DNA from: Miscanthus floridulus
Taxonomy: Eukaryota > Streptophyta > Magnoliopsida > Poales > Poaceae
DNA length: 64,000 nucleotides
Direction: 5' to 3'
Assembly: GCF_019320115.1 (NCBI RefSeq)
Contig: NC_089593.1
Location: 10,302,386 to 10,366,385, forward strand
Shown here: positions 1 to 9,846 of the stretch, in pieces
Layout of the letters: each line of letters begins with the position of its first letter
How positions within the stretch are numbered: position 1 is the first letter of the stretch
Translations under genes and position numbers: made by a program
Notes under the pieces: generated by a model
What the model was told of the DNA's origin: nothing
The model's database searches: none
What the model saw: the letters and a program-made list of their open reading frames with translations, nothing else

Positions 1-817
1 AACGCAAATGCTGAAACTATTATTAAGATGTGGTACAATTAGTTCAAACTACTGCACAGGATTGCAAGCTTTTAGTAAGTCGGGGGGGGGGGGGGGAGGA
101 CTCGGATTTCGAAAACTCCAAGTTACAACTAAATGTATACAATATAACGCATTGCAGTACACAACTCTGGTTATTATAGGAGCACCATATGCATGACACT
201 TCACCCAACCTTTACAAATTGACAGTGAAGTATCAATCGCAGAAGCAACAACTACATTGGTTGGTGACTTGGTGTGGACTAACAACAAAAACGGTTAGAA
301 CTGTTGGTGCAGCTGCTTGAACAATCAAAAGGGCAGGAAGAAGAAAAGGGCCGAACCGACCATACAAACTTGTGGATTTCTAAAATGCAGGAATATCTAC
401 TGCTGCGCGAGGGTACGACCTACACTTGTGATTAGAATCAGATGCGAATACACGTACATAAAGTAGCTTAAGTTAGGGCTTGGGCGCTCGGTTTCGCACA
501 GCAGGAAGGGAATAGAAGGGGTGAGTGGGGTACCTGGTGGGTGCTCGTCGCCGGTGATGACCCTGGGAGAACCTGGCGTAGGGCGGCGGCGGCGGGGCGC
601 CCAGTCGTCGCAGCGGAGAATGGGAGAGGAGGGAACGAGAGAGAGAGCCCAGTGGGTCTGTTTGCCTGGGCCTGTAGCAGGCCTGATTTCTACATTGATA
701 ACCCAGCAGCCCACTTGGAATGCGAGCCCGTGGGCCGTGCACTGGCCGCTGCTGCGGAAAAGCCCTTACAATTTACAAAGCTGTGAAAATACGGTGGGAA
801 GAGTTCTTCTCGTGTAA
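1..817. other. Upstream intergenic DNA, no gene recognised
   Basis: No coding region is convincing here. A run of 15 G residues lies at 82-96. A GC-richer block at about 470-780 gives overlapping ORFs on both strands with low-complexity, arginine- and proline-rich translations, as expected of non-coding GC-rich grass DNA. No promoter or known repeat family was recognised. Confidence 0.5.
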
Positions 818-1036
818 TAAGGACTTATTTTTATTTCTAAAAATGACTTATTTTTTCTTTGACAACCTCAATCCATGTGTGATGAGCATTCCATCTCAAT
901 CCATGTGTGTTGGGGGTAGATTGGTGTAGAATTTAAACACCTCGATCCATGCGTGTTGGATGGTAAATTCCACACCAATCTAATCCAACATACGTGGATT
1001 TGAGGTGGATACATGAACATCTAAACAAAAGCCCTT
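818..1036. repeat. MITE-like imperfect inverted repeat
   Basis: Arms at about 891-934 and 965-1008 are imperfect reverse complements. Each includes a version of CCATGTGTGTTGG followed by AGATTGGTGTAGAATTT. The outer ends (TAAGGACTT at 818 and the complement of AAGCCCTTA near 1035) may be terminal inverted repeats, but the target-site duplication is unclear. The sequence AATCCATGTGTG is also repeated directly on the left side. This is probably a small non-autonomous DNA transposon; the family is not assigned. Confidence 0.5.
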
Positions 1037-1169
1037 ACTGGTGGATTCACCAATGGAAACATGCTTGCAACTGCATAACACACATCATTTTTTGTAAGAT
1101 AATGAACACGTTTTAAACATAGCAACATGAATAGGACTTCTCTTTAGTGCTCTTTATGTTCCAAATTAA

Positions 1170-1400
1170 GGGAGCGTTTGGTTGGTTACCAAACTACGCC
1201 ACACCCTGCCGCACTTTTTGCGCCGTAGACGAGGCAAGCGTTTGGTTCGCTTTCTGTAATTTGTCGCGGCCGCAACCCACTCCCGCAGTTCATTTGCGAG
1301 GCCACAATCTGCCACAGTTGCGGCGGCCAAATTCGACGCCGCAATTACAGCGCGGCCGCAGCTGAGGTGCGGCATCCCACGGCAAGAACCAAACGGACCC
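1170..1400. mobile_element. Tourist-like MITE (PIF/Harbinger type)
   Basis: A 231-bp element with terminal inverted repeats GGGAGCGTTTGGTT and, on the opposite strand, GGGTCCGTTTGGTT. It is flanked by a perfect TAA duplication (1167-1169 and 1401-1403). A 3-bp TWA duplication and a GGGnnCGTTTGG terminus are typical of grass Tourist/PIF-Harbinger MITEs. The interior is GC-rich and contains two GCGGCCGC palindromes. It has no coding capacity and would need transposase in trans. Confidence 0.8.
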
Positions 1401-1403
1401 TAA

Positions 1404-2108
1404 ATGTCTAGATGTTGCGCGGTGAGAATCTGTGCTTATGGTGAACCACTTGAAAATTTGTGAAAGCCTCGGCTCCGTCTCCACAAGGGAAGAAGTTTAA
1501 TAGTGAAACGAGGAAAGCGGTTGAAAGAAAAAGCAGTTTGATCGAGCTTGACCTTTTGATCAATCACGGCTTCCTCAACGGAGATACAAGTCTTCCTTAG
1601 AAGGAACCAATACTTGATTGACATGTGATTTCAATAGGTATAGAGGATAATTTTAAAGCTCTTATATCCTACACAGCTGAGGTCACTAACTGATATTTAT
1701 TGAACGTAATGGCAAGAGCTCTGTCTTTCAATTAAAAAGAATGAAATTGACCCGGTTTATAAGGAAAAACGGGCCCAAAAACCATATGCAGTTTTATAAC
1801 CAATTTCGTCCAAACCACTTCACATAAAACGACACTTCCACGTAGCCCCAATGCTAGTTTTATTACCAATAGATAAGGTGCTGACAAATTTCATGACATG
1901 ACATTAGAGTTATGAGAAAAACATAGGGTTTCAACCAAATAAAATATGGGTATACATTGGTCTAACTTCTAAGACTTTGTAATATGAGGCTCATTGCATC
2001 AAAATGGCCTTAATTCATGCATCACAATTAAATTCTATGGCCACTATATGAAACATCAAAATGAAATTATTCACTAGAGAGCCGTTTCATTCATCAAAAC
2101 GAAACATT
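1404..2108. other. Non-coding stretch, nothing recognised
   Basis: AT-rich sequence without a long ORF or a clear repeat boundary. Short ORFs at its left edge have no recognisable domain. It is probably degraded repeat DNA, judging only from the neighbouring MITEs. Confidence 0.4.
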
Positions 2109-2351
2109 TAGAAGGATAGCATTCTAGATTTGTCATCGGTCAAAAAACTATCTTAAATTTCAAAATGTGACAAAATCTATATAAAAATATTAATATCTAT
2201 ATTATTATATATAAAATAAGTGACATAGATTCATCAGGGAAGATAGTTTCATGATATAGCTATTTGCTGTAATAAATATTAACAACCTTCTCTATAAACG
2301 TGATCAAATTTAAAATGAAGCTAGAGTAATATCTTTCTGTGACGGAGGAAA
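2109..2351. mobile_element. Stowaway-like MITE, left end worn
   Basis: The right end read on the minus strand is CCTCCGTCACAGAAAGATAT, close to the CTCCCTCCGTCCCAGAAAG terminus of grass Stowaway (Tc1/mariner) MITEs. The left end TAGAAGGATAGCATTCTAG (2109-2127) is the inverted partner of CTAGAGTAATATCTTTCTG (2321-2339). The outermost CTCCCTCCGT of the left end is missing, so the element is truncated or mutated. The interior is AT-rich and non-coding. Confidence 0.55.
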
Positions 2352-2497
2352 TAACAAAATATTTTTTTAAGATTGGACTTATAAAGATGAAAGGTTGAAA
2401 AAGGGTAGATCTAGCTCAAGGTGTTTTTTCTTTGAGGGAATTCCTTATGAGCCATTATAAAAGATCATAATTTTCTGTGAGCCACTGAAAAAGTTCG

Positions 2498-2997
2498 ACG
2501 GACTTTCAGTGCCACTGTTCTAATTTTTTCTTGCCCTCCATGCCATTGCCGTCAGATTGAGCTCTGACGGTGTCAACTGCAGGTGTGAAAAGTCAAAAAT
2601 ACCCTTAGGTCTAAATATGCCATTAAATTTTTTAGCATCTTAATGACTTCAAATGAAAAAACTCAAAACTAGAAAGTTGTAGATCTCGTCGAGATCTACA
2701 ATTTTCATTTAAAAATTATCTTCATTTAATTCCGCAAAAAAAAATCATATCTTATCTTAGAAAAATCATATCTTTTTTGCTGTATTAAATGAAGATAATT
2801 TTTATATGAAAATTGTAGATCTCGATAAAATCTACAACTTTCTAGTTTTGAGTTTTTCTATTTGAAGTCGTTAAAATACTCAAAAAAAAATTTAATGACA
2901 TATTTAGATTTAAAGGTATTTTTAACCTTTCGCACGTGCAGTTTGACTGGCATTGAGAGGAAAAAAAATATTGGAGCAAACACGCTGAAGTCTACTT
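2498..2997. repeat. ~500-bp imperfect inverted repeat upstream of MCU
   Basis: Two arms of about 230 bp fold back on a small loop near 2745-2770. The pairing is visible in the repeated block CTAGAAAGTTGTAGATCTCG (2669 onward) and its complement at about 2817-2846, in AATATGCCATTAAAT with ATTTAATGACATATT, and out to GGACTTTCAG at 2500 with its complement near 2982-2993. It could be a foldback or MULE-type MITE. The right arm ends about 140 bp before the MCU start codon. A transcript across it would form a long hairpin able to feed small-RNA production; that effect is inference. Confidence 0.7.
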
Positions 2998-3138
2998 TTT
3001 CTTTACCTGGCTTCATACTTGAGCAAAACCCAGTCACACGACAGCAGGGAGAAACTGTTTGCTAGGAGTAACTGCTAAGCAAAGCAAGGCCTCACCGGCT
3101 CACCGCCATCGCACTGCCGCCGGTCCTCCTCCACCACC

Positions 3139-5422
3139 ATGTCAATGTGGCGCGCAGCCGCCGCACGCCTCCTCCTCACCCGCCGCTGGCCGTCCCCGTC
3201 CCCTCCCTCCGCCGCCACCGCCACCGCCACTGCCGCTCTCTTCCTCCACGCGCGCCCCTTCTCCCCGCCGCCGCCGCGCCCGGCGCAGGCGGAGCCCGAG
3301 CCGGAGGTCACGCCGGCCGCGGCGCGGCGCCTGGTGCGCCTCGTGGGCGTCGAGGCGCTGAAGCGGCGCCTGCGGGACGGCCGGGACGAGGTGGTCGGGT
3401 ACGGCCAGCTCCTCGACGCCTGCGTCGAGGCCGGCGCCGCGCGCACGCACGCCGAGGCCGAGGCGCTCGCGCGGGCCCTGGACCACGCCGGCGTCGTCCT
3501 GCTCTTCCGCGACAAGGCCTACCTCCACCCCGAGAAGGTCGCATTTCTTGAGCGTTACATCACTTTGTCACTGTATCGTCATAGGTTCTTCGTCTGCAGT
3601 CTCCTCGTATCGAATTCGAAACTGCTTGCTGCTCTCGTAACGGTTTATTCCGGATTCCGATTCGGGTGAACCCTTTTTGCTATCTTGTTTCAAATTGGGT
3701 CTACATCCTTGCTAATCAGTTAAAATCGGAACTCGTTTCATACAAATCACTCTTTCTTTTTTTCTTTCTTTTTTCTCGAATACGCCCAAGCGATGCCTAT
3801 CATTGCAGGCAGAAAGAGTTTGAGCAATACAAGCCGTTCCACGGCCACGTTAATGTTTTGCAAGTGCTATATTTTGAAACAAACAACATTCAAGGGTGAC
3901 CATCCCACCTATAGGCGAGCCAACGTTTTAAGCCCCCGTGCGCCGGCGTCGATCCACCGATCGGCCTCGACCTTGACTAGCTGCAGCACCTCGTTCACCG
4001 ATGAGGATGCCTCCCTTTCTTAAAAACAAAACCACATGAAATTCCCAAAGTAATGCCCTGTTTCAGTCTTCCTATATTATTGGAGACTAACAACTGACGA
4101 AAATCCTCATTTTTTTAAGTTCAGTTACCAGATGGCTGAGGAAAACATAATATTGGGAAAATAGTCAAGATGCACACATGGAAATGGAATGCTTAGTAAC
4201 GTGAGGATGCAGTTAGGAATCCTAGTCACGTGAGGATGCAGTTAGCTGTAAAGCATTGTACATGGAATTGGAGCCATGTACAGATTAACATTAGATCACA
4301 TGTTCTTTGATTTGGTACCTTCCGGTCCTCCACAACTACTGTATGTTCTTCACCTACCCTGATCAGAACAAAGACCATAGTATGCGCTGTGGAAAAAGTG
4401 GAATCTTTTAATTTTTTCTTTCCACCTAAGCATCAAAGCATCCACCTGGAATTAAGGTAGTAATTTATCCTTTGAAGTGTGGACAGCACATTGACAATTA
4501 TCTGAAAAGGATTGCATCACAGTGTGAGATTTTTTTTCTTCCTGTTGCTTTCAGCTGTTGCCTGTAGGAAGGTCTCAATTTCACTATTATTGACAGAGAA
4601 GATAATGAATATCCAGCCAATTTGCTTAGAGTCAAAGGTTTTTCTTAGGGCCTGTTTAGATTCCAAAAAATTTTGCGCAGTACCCGTCATATCGAATCTT
4701 GCGGCACATGCATGGAGTACTAAATGTAGACGAAAAAAAAACTAATTGCACAGTTGGGTGAGAAATCGCGAGACGAAACTTTTGAACCTAATTAGTCCAT
4801 AATTAGACACTAATTGCTAAATACAAACGAAAGTGCTACAGTAATAAAAATCCAAAAAAAATTTGGATCTAAACGGGGCCTTAGTTACGTGCAAGACGAG
4901 CAAAAGGAGTCATGATGTAATCTTTCTGACTGAATCTTACATTGATTGACCATTGACCATTTTCAGGTGGTGGACCTGGTTAGAAGGGCTGTGCCACTTG
5001 CGCTATCACCAGAGAATGACCCGAGAAAAGAAGAGTTCGAGCAGCTCCAGGCAAAGAAGGAAGAGATTGACAAGCTGACGCACAAGCAAGTGCGGCGCAT
5101 CCTGTGGTCTGGCTTAGGGTTCTTCATGTGCCAAGTCGGGCTCCTCTTCCGCCTCACGTTCTGGGAATTCTCGTGGGACGTGATGGAGCCGATCGCCTTC
5201 TTCACCACCGCATCTGGCCTGCTCCTCGGCTACGCCTATTTCCTCATCACCTCAAGAGATCCGACGTATCGGGACTTCATGGAGAGTCTGTTCTTGTCAA
5301 GGCAGAAAAAGCTTTGTGCAGCGCAGAAGTTTGATATGGAGAGGTACCTGGAGTTGCAGAAGCAGTGTAGGTGTCCCCTGGAAGGCCATCGCCCTCATGG
5401 TCCTAAGCTTCATGACTTGTAA
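3139..5422 (+). CDS. MCU: Mitochondrial calcium uniporter (MCU) channel subunit
   Basis: Pore-forming subunit of the calcium channel of the mitochondrial inner membrane. Two exons, 3139-3537 and 4967-5422, joined in phase 0 at AAG|GT and CAG|GT, give 284 residues. Residues 1-55 are rich in Ala, Arg, Ser and Pro with few acidic residues, as expected of a mitochondrial targeting peptide. Residues 56-150 are the matrix N-terminal domain. Residues about 150-175 and 240-265 look coiled-coil. Two membrane segments lie at about 177-195 and 209-228. Between them is the family signature WDVMEP (203-208), with Asp204 and Glu207 as the selectivity filter. The ATG has A at -3; a second in-frame ATG lies two codons later. 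The first exon is strongly GC-rich and the second is not, a common grass pattern. Plant homologues are usually a little longer, with the variation in the transit peptide. No reading-frame damage was seen. Identification is firm; the exact paralogue is not assigned. Confidence 0.93.
4199..4245 (+). repeat. Short direct repeat in MCU intron
   Basis: ACGTGAGGATGCAGTTAG occurs at 4199-4216 and again at 4228-4245, a 29-bp period. It reads as a small tandem duplication with no evident function. Confidence 0.75.
4648..4880. mobile_element. Tourist-like MITE in MCU intron
   Basis: A 233-bp element with ends GGGCCTGTTTAGATTCCAAA and, inverted, GGCCCCGTTTAGATCCAAA, flanked by a TTA duplication (4645-4647 and 4881-4883). 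The termini and 3-bp duplication fit the PIF/Harbinger (Tourist) group. The same GGGCCTGTTTAG terminus is very common in and near genes of panicoid grasses. It is non-coding and intronic, so it should be spliced out. Confidence 0.8.
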
Positions 5423-5720
5423 CACCACAGGAGCTAAACTTTATCGTACGTTACCTGCTACTTTACAGTGCACCCTCTAGGTTGCAGGATACTAGGATAG
5501 CCACTACTACACGCCCTGCATTTGAGACTACCGTTCGAGACAGAAATGTGGTCCTGACAGTGACAGACACGGGTCATATAGGAGTTATCTTCTGGCTGCA
5601 TATCAAAAGGCGAACTGAATGTTCGAACCTTGCCAATATAACCTGTGTGTTTTGACAGATTGTTTTGAGGACCCTGACATGCTGAACTATGCCGGAATAT
5701 GTTCCATGCATAGCCTTGCA
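5423..5720 (+). other. MCU 3' UTR and flank
   Basis: This 298-bp stretch lies between the MCU stop codon and the first retrotransposon end. It probably holds the 3' UTR. No unambiguous AATAAA signal was found, which is normal for plants. Nothing else is recognised. Confidence 0.5.
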
Positions 5721-6129
5721 TGGTAGGATCCTTGATCCTGCCGCGGCTGCGAAGAGAGAGACTAGGGGACGAGGACGAGGGACACGGCGACCAGGAGCCG
5801 TGGTGGAGGTGAGCGGCGGCGACGGTGGCAGCGGCGCTGCTGCTGTTTGCCCTAGGGCTCACGTGAGAGATAGGGCAGGGAGGCTGGAGAGAGTCACGTA
5901 ATGGCCCTTGAGGCCTGACAAATACTTTTGCCTTCTTAATTAATTCTCAAAGGGTCAAGGGGTATTTATCCCCTCAAACTTACAAGCAAATCAATCTCAA
6001 ATCCTATAATTATGGAAATAGCCAAAATAACTATAGATGGTATATCTACGAGCGCCTGGTCCCCTTGCCGTCGGTGTGGCCTAGCCATTGGGCCTGGCCC
6101 GGTGCTGATAGGAGATGCTTGTCATAACA
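5721..6129 (-). mobile_element. 3' LTR of chromovirus remnant P
   Basis: A 409-bp LTR in minus orientation, read as TGTTATGACAAGC... to ...GGATCCTACCA. Immediately upstream on the minus strand is the purine tract GAGGCAGGGAGAGA, which fits a polypurine tract next to a 3' LTR, and the chromodomain coding end lies beside it. A minus-strand TATA-like ATAAATA occurs near 5956-5970. The far copy of the target-site duplication is outside the window, so the 5721 border rests on the TG...CA ends only. The LTR points its transcription toward the 3' end of MCU. Confidence 0.65.
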
Positions 6130-6513
6130 TCTCTCCCTGCCTCTTCAAACAGCTCGTACTCGAGCTGAACACCGGGGTAGAGGTCTTTGAAATCCTGCAG
6201 AGGCTCCCAAATAGCGTCGTCAGAAGGGAACCCTTGCCACTGGACCAGCACATGCCAAGCGCCCCGGCGAAGCTAGGTGCGAAGCACACGCTCCGGAGTG
6301 GGAAGTAGTCGTCGGAGGGTCACCTCAAAAGGGCTTGAGCAGCCCCACGTGGAACATGTCATGGAGACGGACACCATCTGGCGAGCGAAGACGATAGGCC
6401 ACCGATCCAATGCGCCCCTGTACTTAAAAAGGGCCATCATAGCGAGGCCCAAGCTTGCCCTTGGGCCATGACTCGAGGGAGAGCGTTGGCCAGTGAAGGA
6501 GACAGAGCCACAA
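6130..6513 (-). pseudogene. Gypsy integrase C-terminus with chromodomain (P)
   Basis: Minus-strand translation, over two frames, shows the LHDMFHVGLLKPF linker that ends gypsy integrases and then a chromodomain-like segment containing WHVLVQWQGFPSDDAIWEPL, followed by a stop close to the LTR. This is the 3' end of a chromovirus pol gene. At least one frameshift separates the two parts. It stops at 6514, where another element's LTR begins; the remaining pol of P is not in the window and should lie beyond 64000 if the nesting is intact. Confidence 0.75.
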
Positions 6514-6611
6514 TGTCGTGGGGTCAAAACCGCAGCAAGCATGTTGTTCGAGTCGGTGTCAGAGTATGGGTCTCCGATGGCTCAGGTGGACTCAGGAACA
6601 CAAGAATCATG
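6514..6611 (-). mobile_element. X 3' LTR, U5 remnant
   Basis: Begins TGTCGTGGGGTCAAAACC and matches, over about 98 bp, the LTR pieces at 12842-12863 plus 24852-24932. The shared text includes GTTCGAGTCGGTGTCAGAG and GGACTCAGGAACACAAG. It is therefore the end of the second LTR of element X. The match stops abruptly after AATCATG. The five bases before it (CACAA, 6509-6513) would be the target-site duplication. Confidence 0.65.
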
Positions 6612-9600
6612 CATGACCGTCGCGGTGTCTTGGAGCCGAAGAAGCCTTGGGCGTCGTCTGACTGCTCTCTTCTGACACTCTGCATGTCAGGCGGTGTTAA
6701 CTTGGACCGACCTCCCCTGGGTAAGACCTTCTGGAGTCTTCTTGGTGGCAGAGGAGGTCGGCTCTAGGGGCTGATGCGTGGGCCTAGAAGCCCGTGAGCC
6801 CTCGGAGGCCGTGGGAAGCTTTGTCTTCTTGTGTCACGCCCCGGACGTGACCCTGTCGGAGGAGCAATTGGCAGGGCCACGCCTAGGGAGCGGCGCCATG
6901 GAGCCTTCGAGCATCGGTAGCTCGAGGCCTATCTTCTTGTGCCCGGGCCTTGACCGGCGTTGTGAGCCGGGCAGGAGCCAAGGACTAGGCTTGGTTGTGC
7001 CGTAGATCAGGAGCCCAAGGATCGGGGAAGCCCCCCCAAGCCCCAAGCGAAAGCTGTGATTGAGTTAGGCTCGGCCGGATCTCTTTGCCAGAGGGTGCAC
7101 GTGAGTGGGCCCGATGGGCATAGCCCCTAAGCCCCTGAGCGATCCAGAAGGGGTCTGTCGAGGGGTCTTCTTCGTTCGGGAACCATTGGACCTGAGGCTT
7201 AACATACCTATATGTTAGGATCTCATCAGGAGCCCCCGAGCCCTTCGTGGCCTTACCTGGCGTCATGGCGACGAAGGGCTGAATTCAATCATCCAGTGAT
7301 CAAACCCTCCTTGGTGGGAACGTCTTCTGCTGGCGAGAGTGCCGTGCCCTGCTTGGGGCCTTCTTCTCTAAAGTGATGGGTGTTGCTCGGCTGTCGGGGC
7401 TGAGCGAAGATGGTGTTGATCCCTTCGTAAGCCTATGTCATATGGGTCTTCGACTCGGGCGAGAGCTCGGCGAACTCGTCTAGGAGTTGCCGACTATAGG
7501 CCTAGGGATGCCGTCCTTTTTGATCGAAGCCTGCCATGGGCCGGGTGATCAAGAGCGCTGGGCTTTGGCTCAGGGCCTCTTGATCATCTAGAGCACCACG
7601 CCCTTTGGGGGCTACGGTAACCGGTCTTGATCTTCTCGAGCCGGCCTTCTGGGGCCGACCCTCTATGGCCATAGGTCGGGGAGATGGGAGCGCGCTGAGG
7701 CTTGGACGGAGGCCCTCGTTGGGCCCACTACTCAGCGGCTTCCGACCTAACTCTGGGGAGTTGGTTGGTTTTGGGAGGATGTGCCACCCTAGCGCCTGTC
7801 GATCGGGGGCGTCGGGCTGCTCCGTCTGTGGAGCCAGCGTAGCCCCCAAGGCCATTGTGGGGTCTCCTTGCTAGTGGAAGGGGTGGCTACTAGGCATGTC
7901 CCATCCGCTGACACCTTGCATAGGTGGTTGATGGCGTCTGGGCCATCATGCCTGGTGGAGGAGTTATGGCGTGCAGCCCCCGCGCCGTCCTGCTTCGTCT
8001 ACGAGATTGGACATCGGGGCCACATGGAGCAGATCTGGTGGAGGAGGAGTCATGGCACTTGTTGCATGTGGGGCTAGGGGAGCCGGTTCCCCCCAAGTCC
8101 CGTGAGGAGGCGTGTGGGCGGGGCGCTTGGTGGAAAGCGGAGCGGGGACTTGACTCATCGTCAGTGGTTCCCTAACTCTACCTTTACTATGAGACTGCCA
8201 TTACACAACTGCCCAGAGGCGTGCTATGGGGATTGAAGGGATGCCTAGCCAGTTCCTCGGGGCCCTTTCTGACCGTTGATGGCTAATTGGAGGGGCCAGG
8301 GCCGCTCACAGCACATCATCTGGGCTATAAAGGGGAGCCCCCGAGGGACGTGGTGTCTTCAATCCCTTCCTCCACCCCCTCTCTTGTTCTTCCTCAAATC
8401 CATCTTCTTCGGTGGTGATGGCGGTGGCGATGAAGTGCGATGCTCCCCTCCGAGTGAGCTTGGTGATGTCCGGCGGGCAACTGCTTCTTTCGAGGGTGGA
8501 ATGACTCCGGTGAAGGAGGGGCGGCGACCCGACTCTATAAGCATCTATCGCGTCCCCTTCCCTAGAAGGTGTAAGGGCTCCAGCGATGTCGCTGGAGTCC
8601 TTGTATCCTCTAATGGGGGAGGGGGATTGCAGCGTGTCGATCGCTGCCCCTCTGTCCCAGCAACGATGAAGGAGGGCTAGCCTCGCTGACGGTGCGATGG
8701 TCGACATCGCCCGACCTCAGGCCTTGAGGAGGAGCCCCGAGGGTGACCCTGCTGCCTAAGACATGCACACCATAGGGCCCTGACCCAGAGGTCGAGCGTG
8801 CCCTGTGGTCTTTATCGCCGTATAGGTGGCAGTAGATCGCGGTTTCTGCTGCCATATATTATAATCGGGTCGTTCCTAATTGATGAAATGAAATTACTTT
8901 CGTTTGTAATCCCATTTTGCTCTTGACTCATGCTTAGAGACTTAATCCCTCATTGGGCTAGGCTGTTACAATGATGGCCTCATTAGCCAAGATTGCCACG
9001 CCCGTGCTACTAACGGGTAAGTCCTTGAGAACCCTAGGTTTACGGTTGTTCCGGAGGGGAGATCCTCGGCTTTTCGACCGATCCACTCGTATAGTTCCTA
9101 AACCCATCTGTCGGTACTTGAGGGTTTGTTGCCTCCCTCGTTGGGTCACCAAGAGCAGCTCTAGGTCAATACTCAGATATTGCTTATCCAGACGGTCAGG
9201 ACTCTTCTAGGCGCCCCGGCTACAGCCGCGTGGGCTCATCTCCTGAGTGTCCCTTGCACTTTTAGTTGCTTTGGGTGACCTTGAAGCCCAGTGGGCTAGC
9301 CTTGAACCCTCAGCAATGCCCCCTCTGGAGGCCCTAGATCGACGTGCAATGGGGTGGAACGATCTGATGAAGGATCAAGAGATAGATAGATACCTACAAA
9401 ACAAAATGGACACAAGAGAGGGAAAAGAGGACATAGCTGGTAATGCTATGGCCAAGGCCACTCTGTTAGCGCCTTGCCAATCTTTCGCCTGCTCCTCCTA
9501 CTCCGTTTGCCCATCCTTGCCTTGCTCGGGGGCCTTCTACAGTGGTTCTCCTTTAGAAAGGTTAGCAGATGGTTAGTTTAGTTGATCTTATGGTGCAGCT

Positions 9601-9846
9601 AAGCATTCACTAGGGTCGCTTAGGTTATAGGAGACAATGACTAAAGCAAGCGAAGCAAGAGGGTTGAGAGGATGGGACTTTTCTTGGTTTTTATTGTTAT
9701 AGAGGTAGGCTGGCGAAGGAGGTCGGCAGGCAGGCCTTGGCTCGGGAGGCGTCACTTCTGGGCAAATGGCTCGATGATGGACTTACCTCATAGGGAAAGG
9801 TCAGAACTCACCTCAATCCGGTTAGCCCCTTCTAGGGGCCGAGCAC
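6612..9846 (+). repeat. Unclassified LTR-like block
   Basis: About 3.2 kb between the X 3' LTR fragment and the X protease. It holds many overlapping GC-rich ORFs on both strands with no domain. A plus-strand TATA box at 8325 is followed by a pyrimidine-rich leader and, near 8880-8930, an AT-rich stretch, the layout of an LTR U3-R region. That orientation is opposite to X, so this is probably a separate, possibly solo, gypsy LTR inserted in X, perhaps with loss of X sequence. No clean duplication was found, so borders are uncertain. On the minus strand 9250-9846 may be X 3' internal sequence. Confidence 0.4.
8325..8332 (+). promoter_or_regulatory. TATA box of LTR-like block
   Basis: GGGCTATAAAGGGGAGCCCC, a strong TATA motif in a GC-rich setting, followed after about 30-60 bp by CTTCAATCCCTTCCTCCACC, a plausible start region. 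It supports an LTR promoter on the plus strand. Confidence 0.55.

Larger units (their letters stand above)
3538..4966 (+). other. MCU intron
   Basis: A 1429-bp intron, GT at 3538 and TTTCAG ending at 4966. Removing it joins the AYLHPEK end of exon 1 to the VVDLVRRA start of exon 2, a conserved junction in plant MCU proteins. It contains a 29-bp-period direct repeat near 4199-4245 and a MITE at 4648-4880. The short ORFs inside it have no domain. Confidence 0.88.

Noticed and set aside
397..742. Overlapping GC-rich ORFs on both strands
   Set aside because: Low-complexity Pro/Arg-rich translations in mutually exclusive frames, with no start context, intron signals or domain.
3075..3551. Several ORFs opposite or out of frame with MCU exon 1
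   Set aside because: They are shadows caused by the high GC content; only the frame from 3139 continues into the MCU signature in exon 2.
5458..5862. 134-codon minus ORF that could be a host gene next to MCU
   Set aside because: It spans the MCU 3' flank and the P LTR border at 5721, has no domain, and its N-terminal half is LTR text. It is fortuitous.
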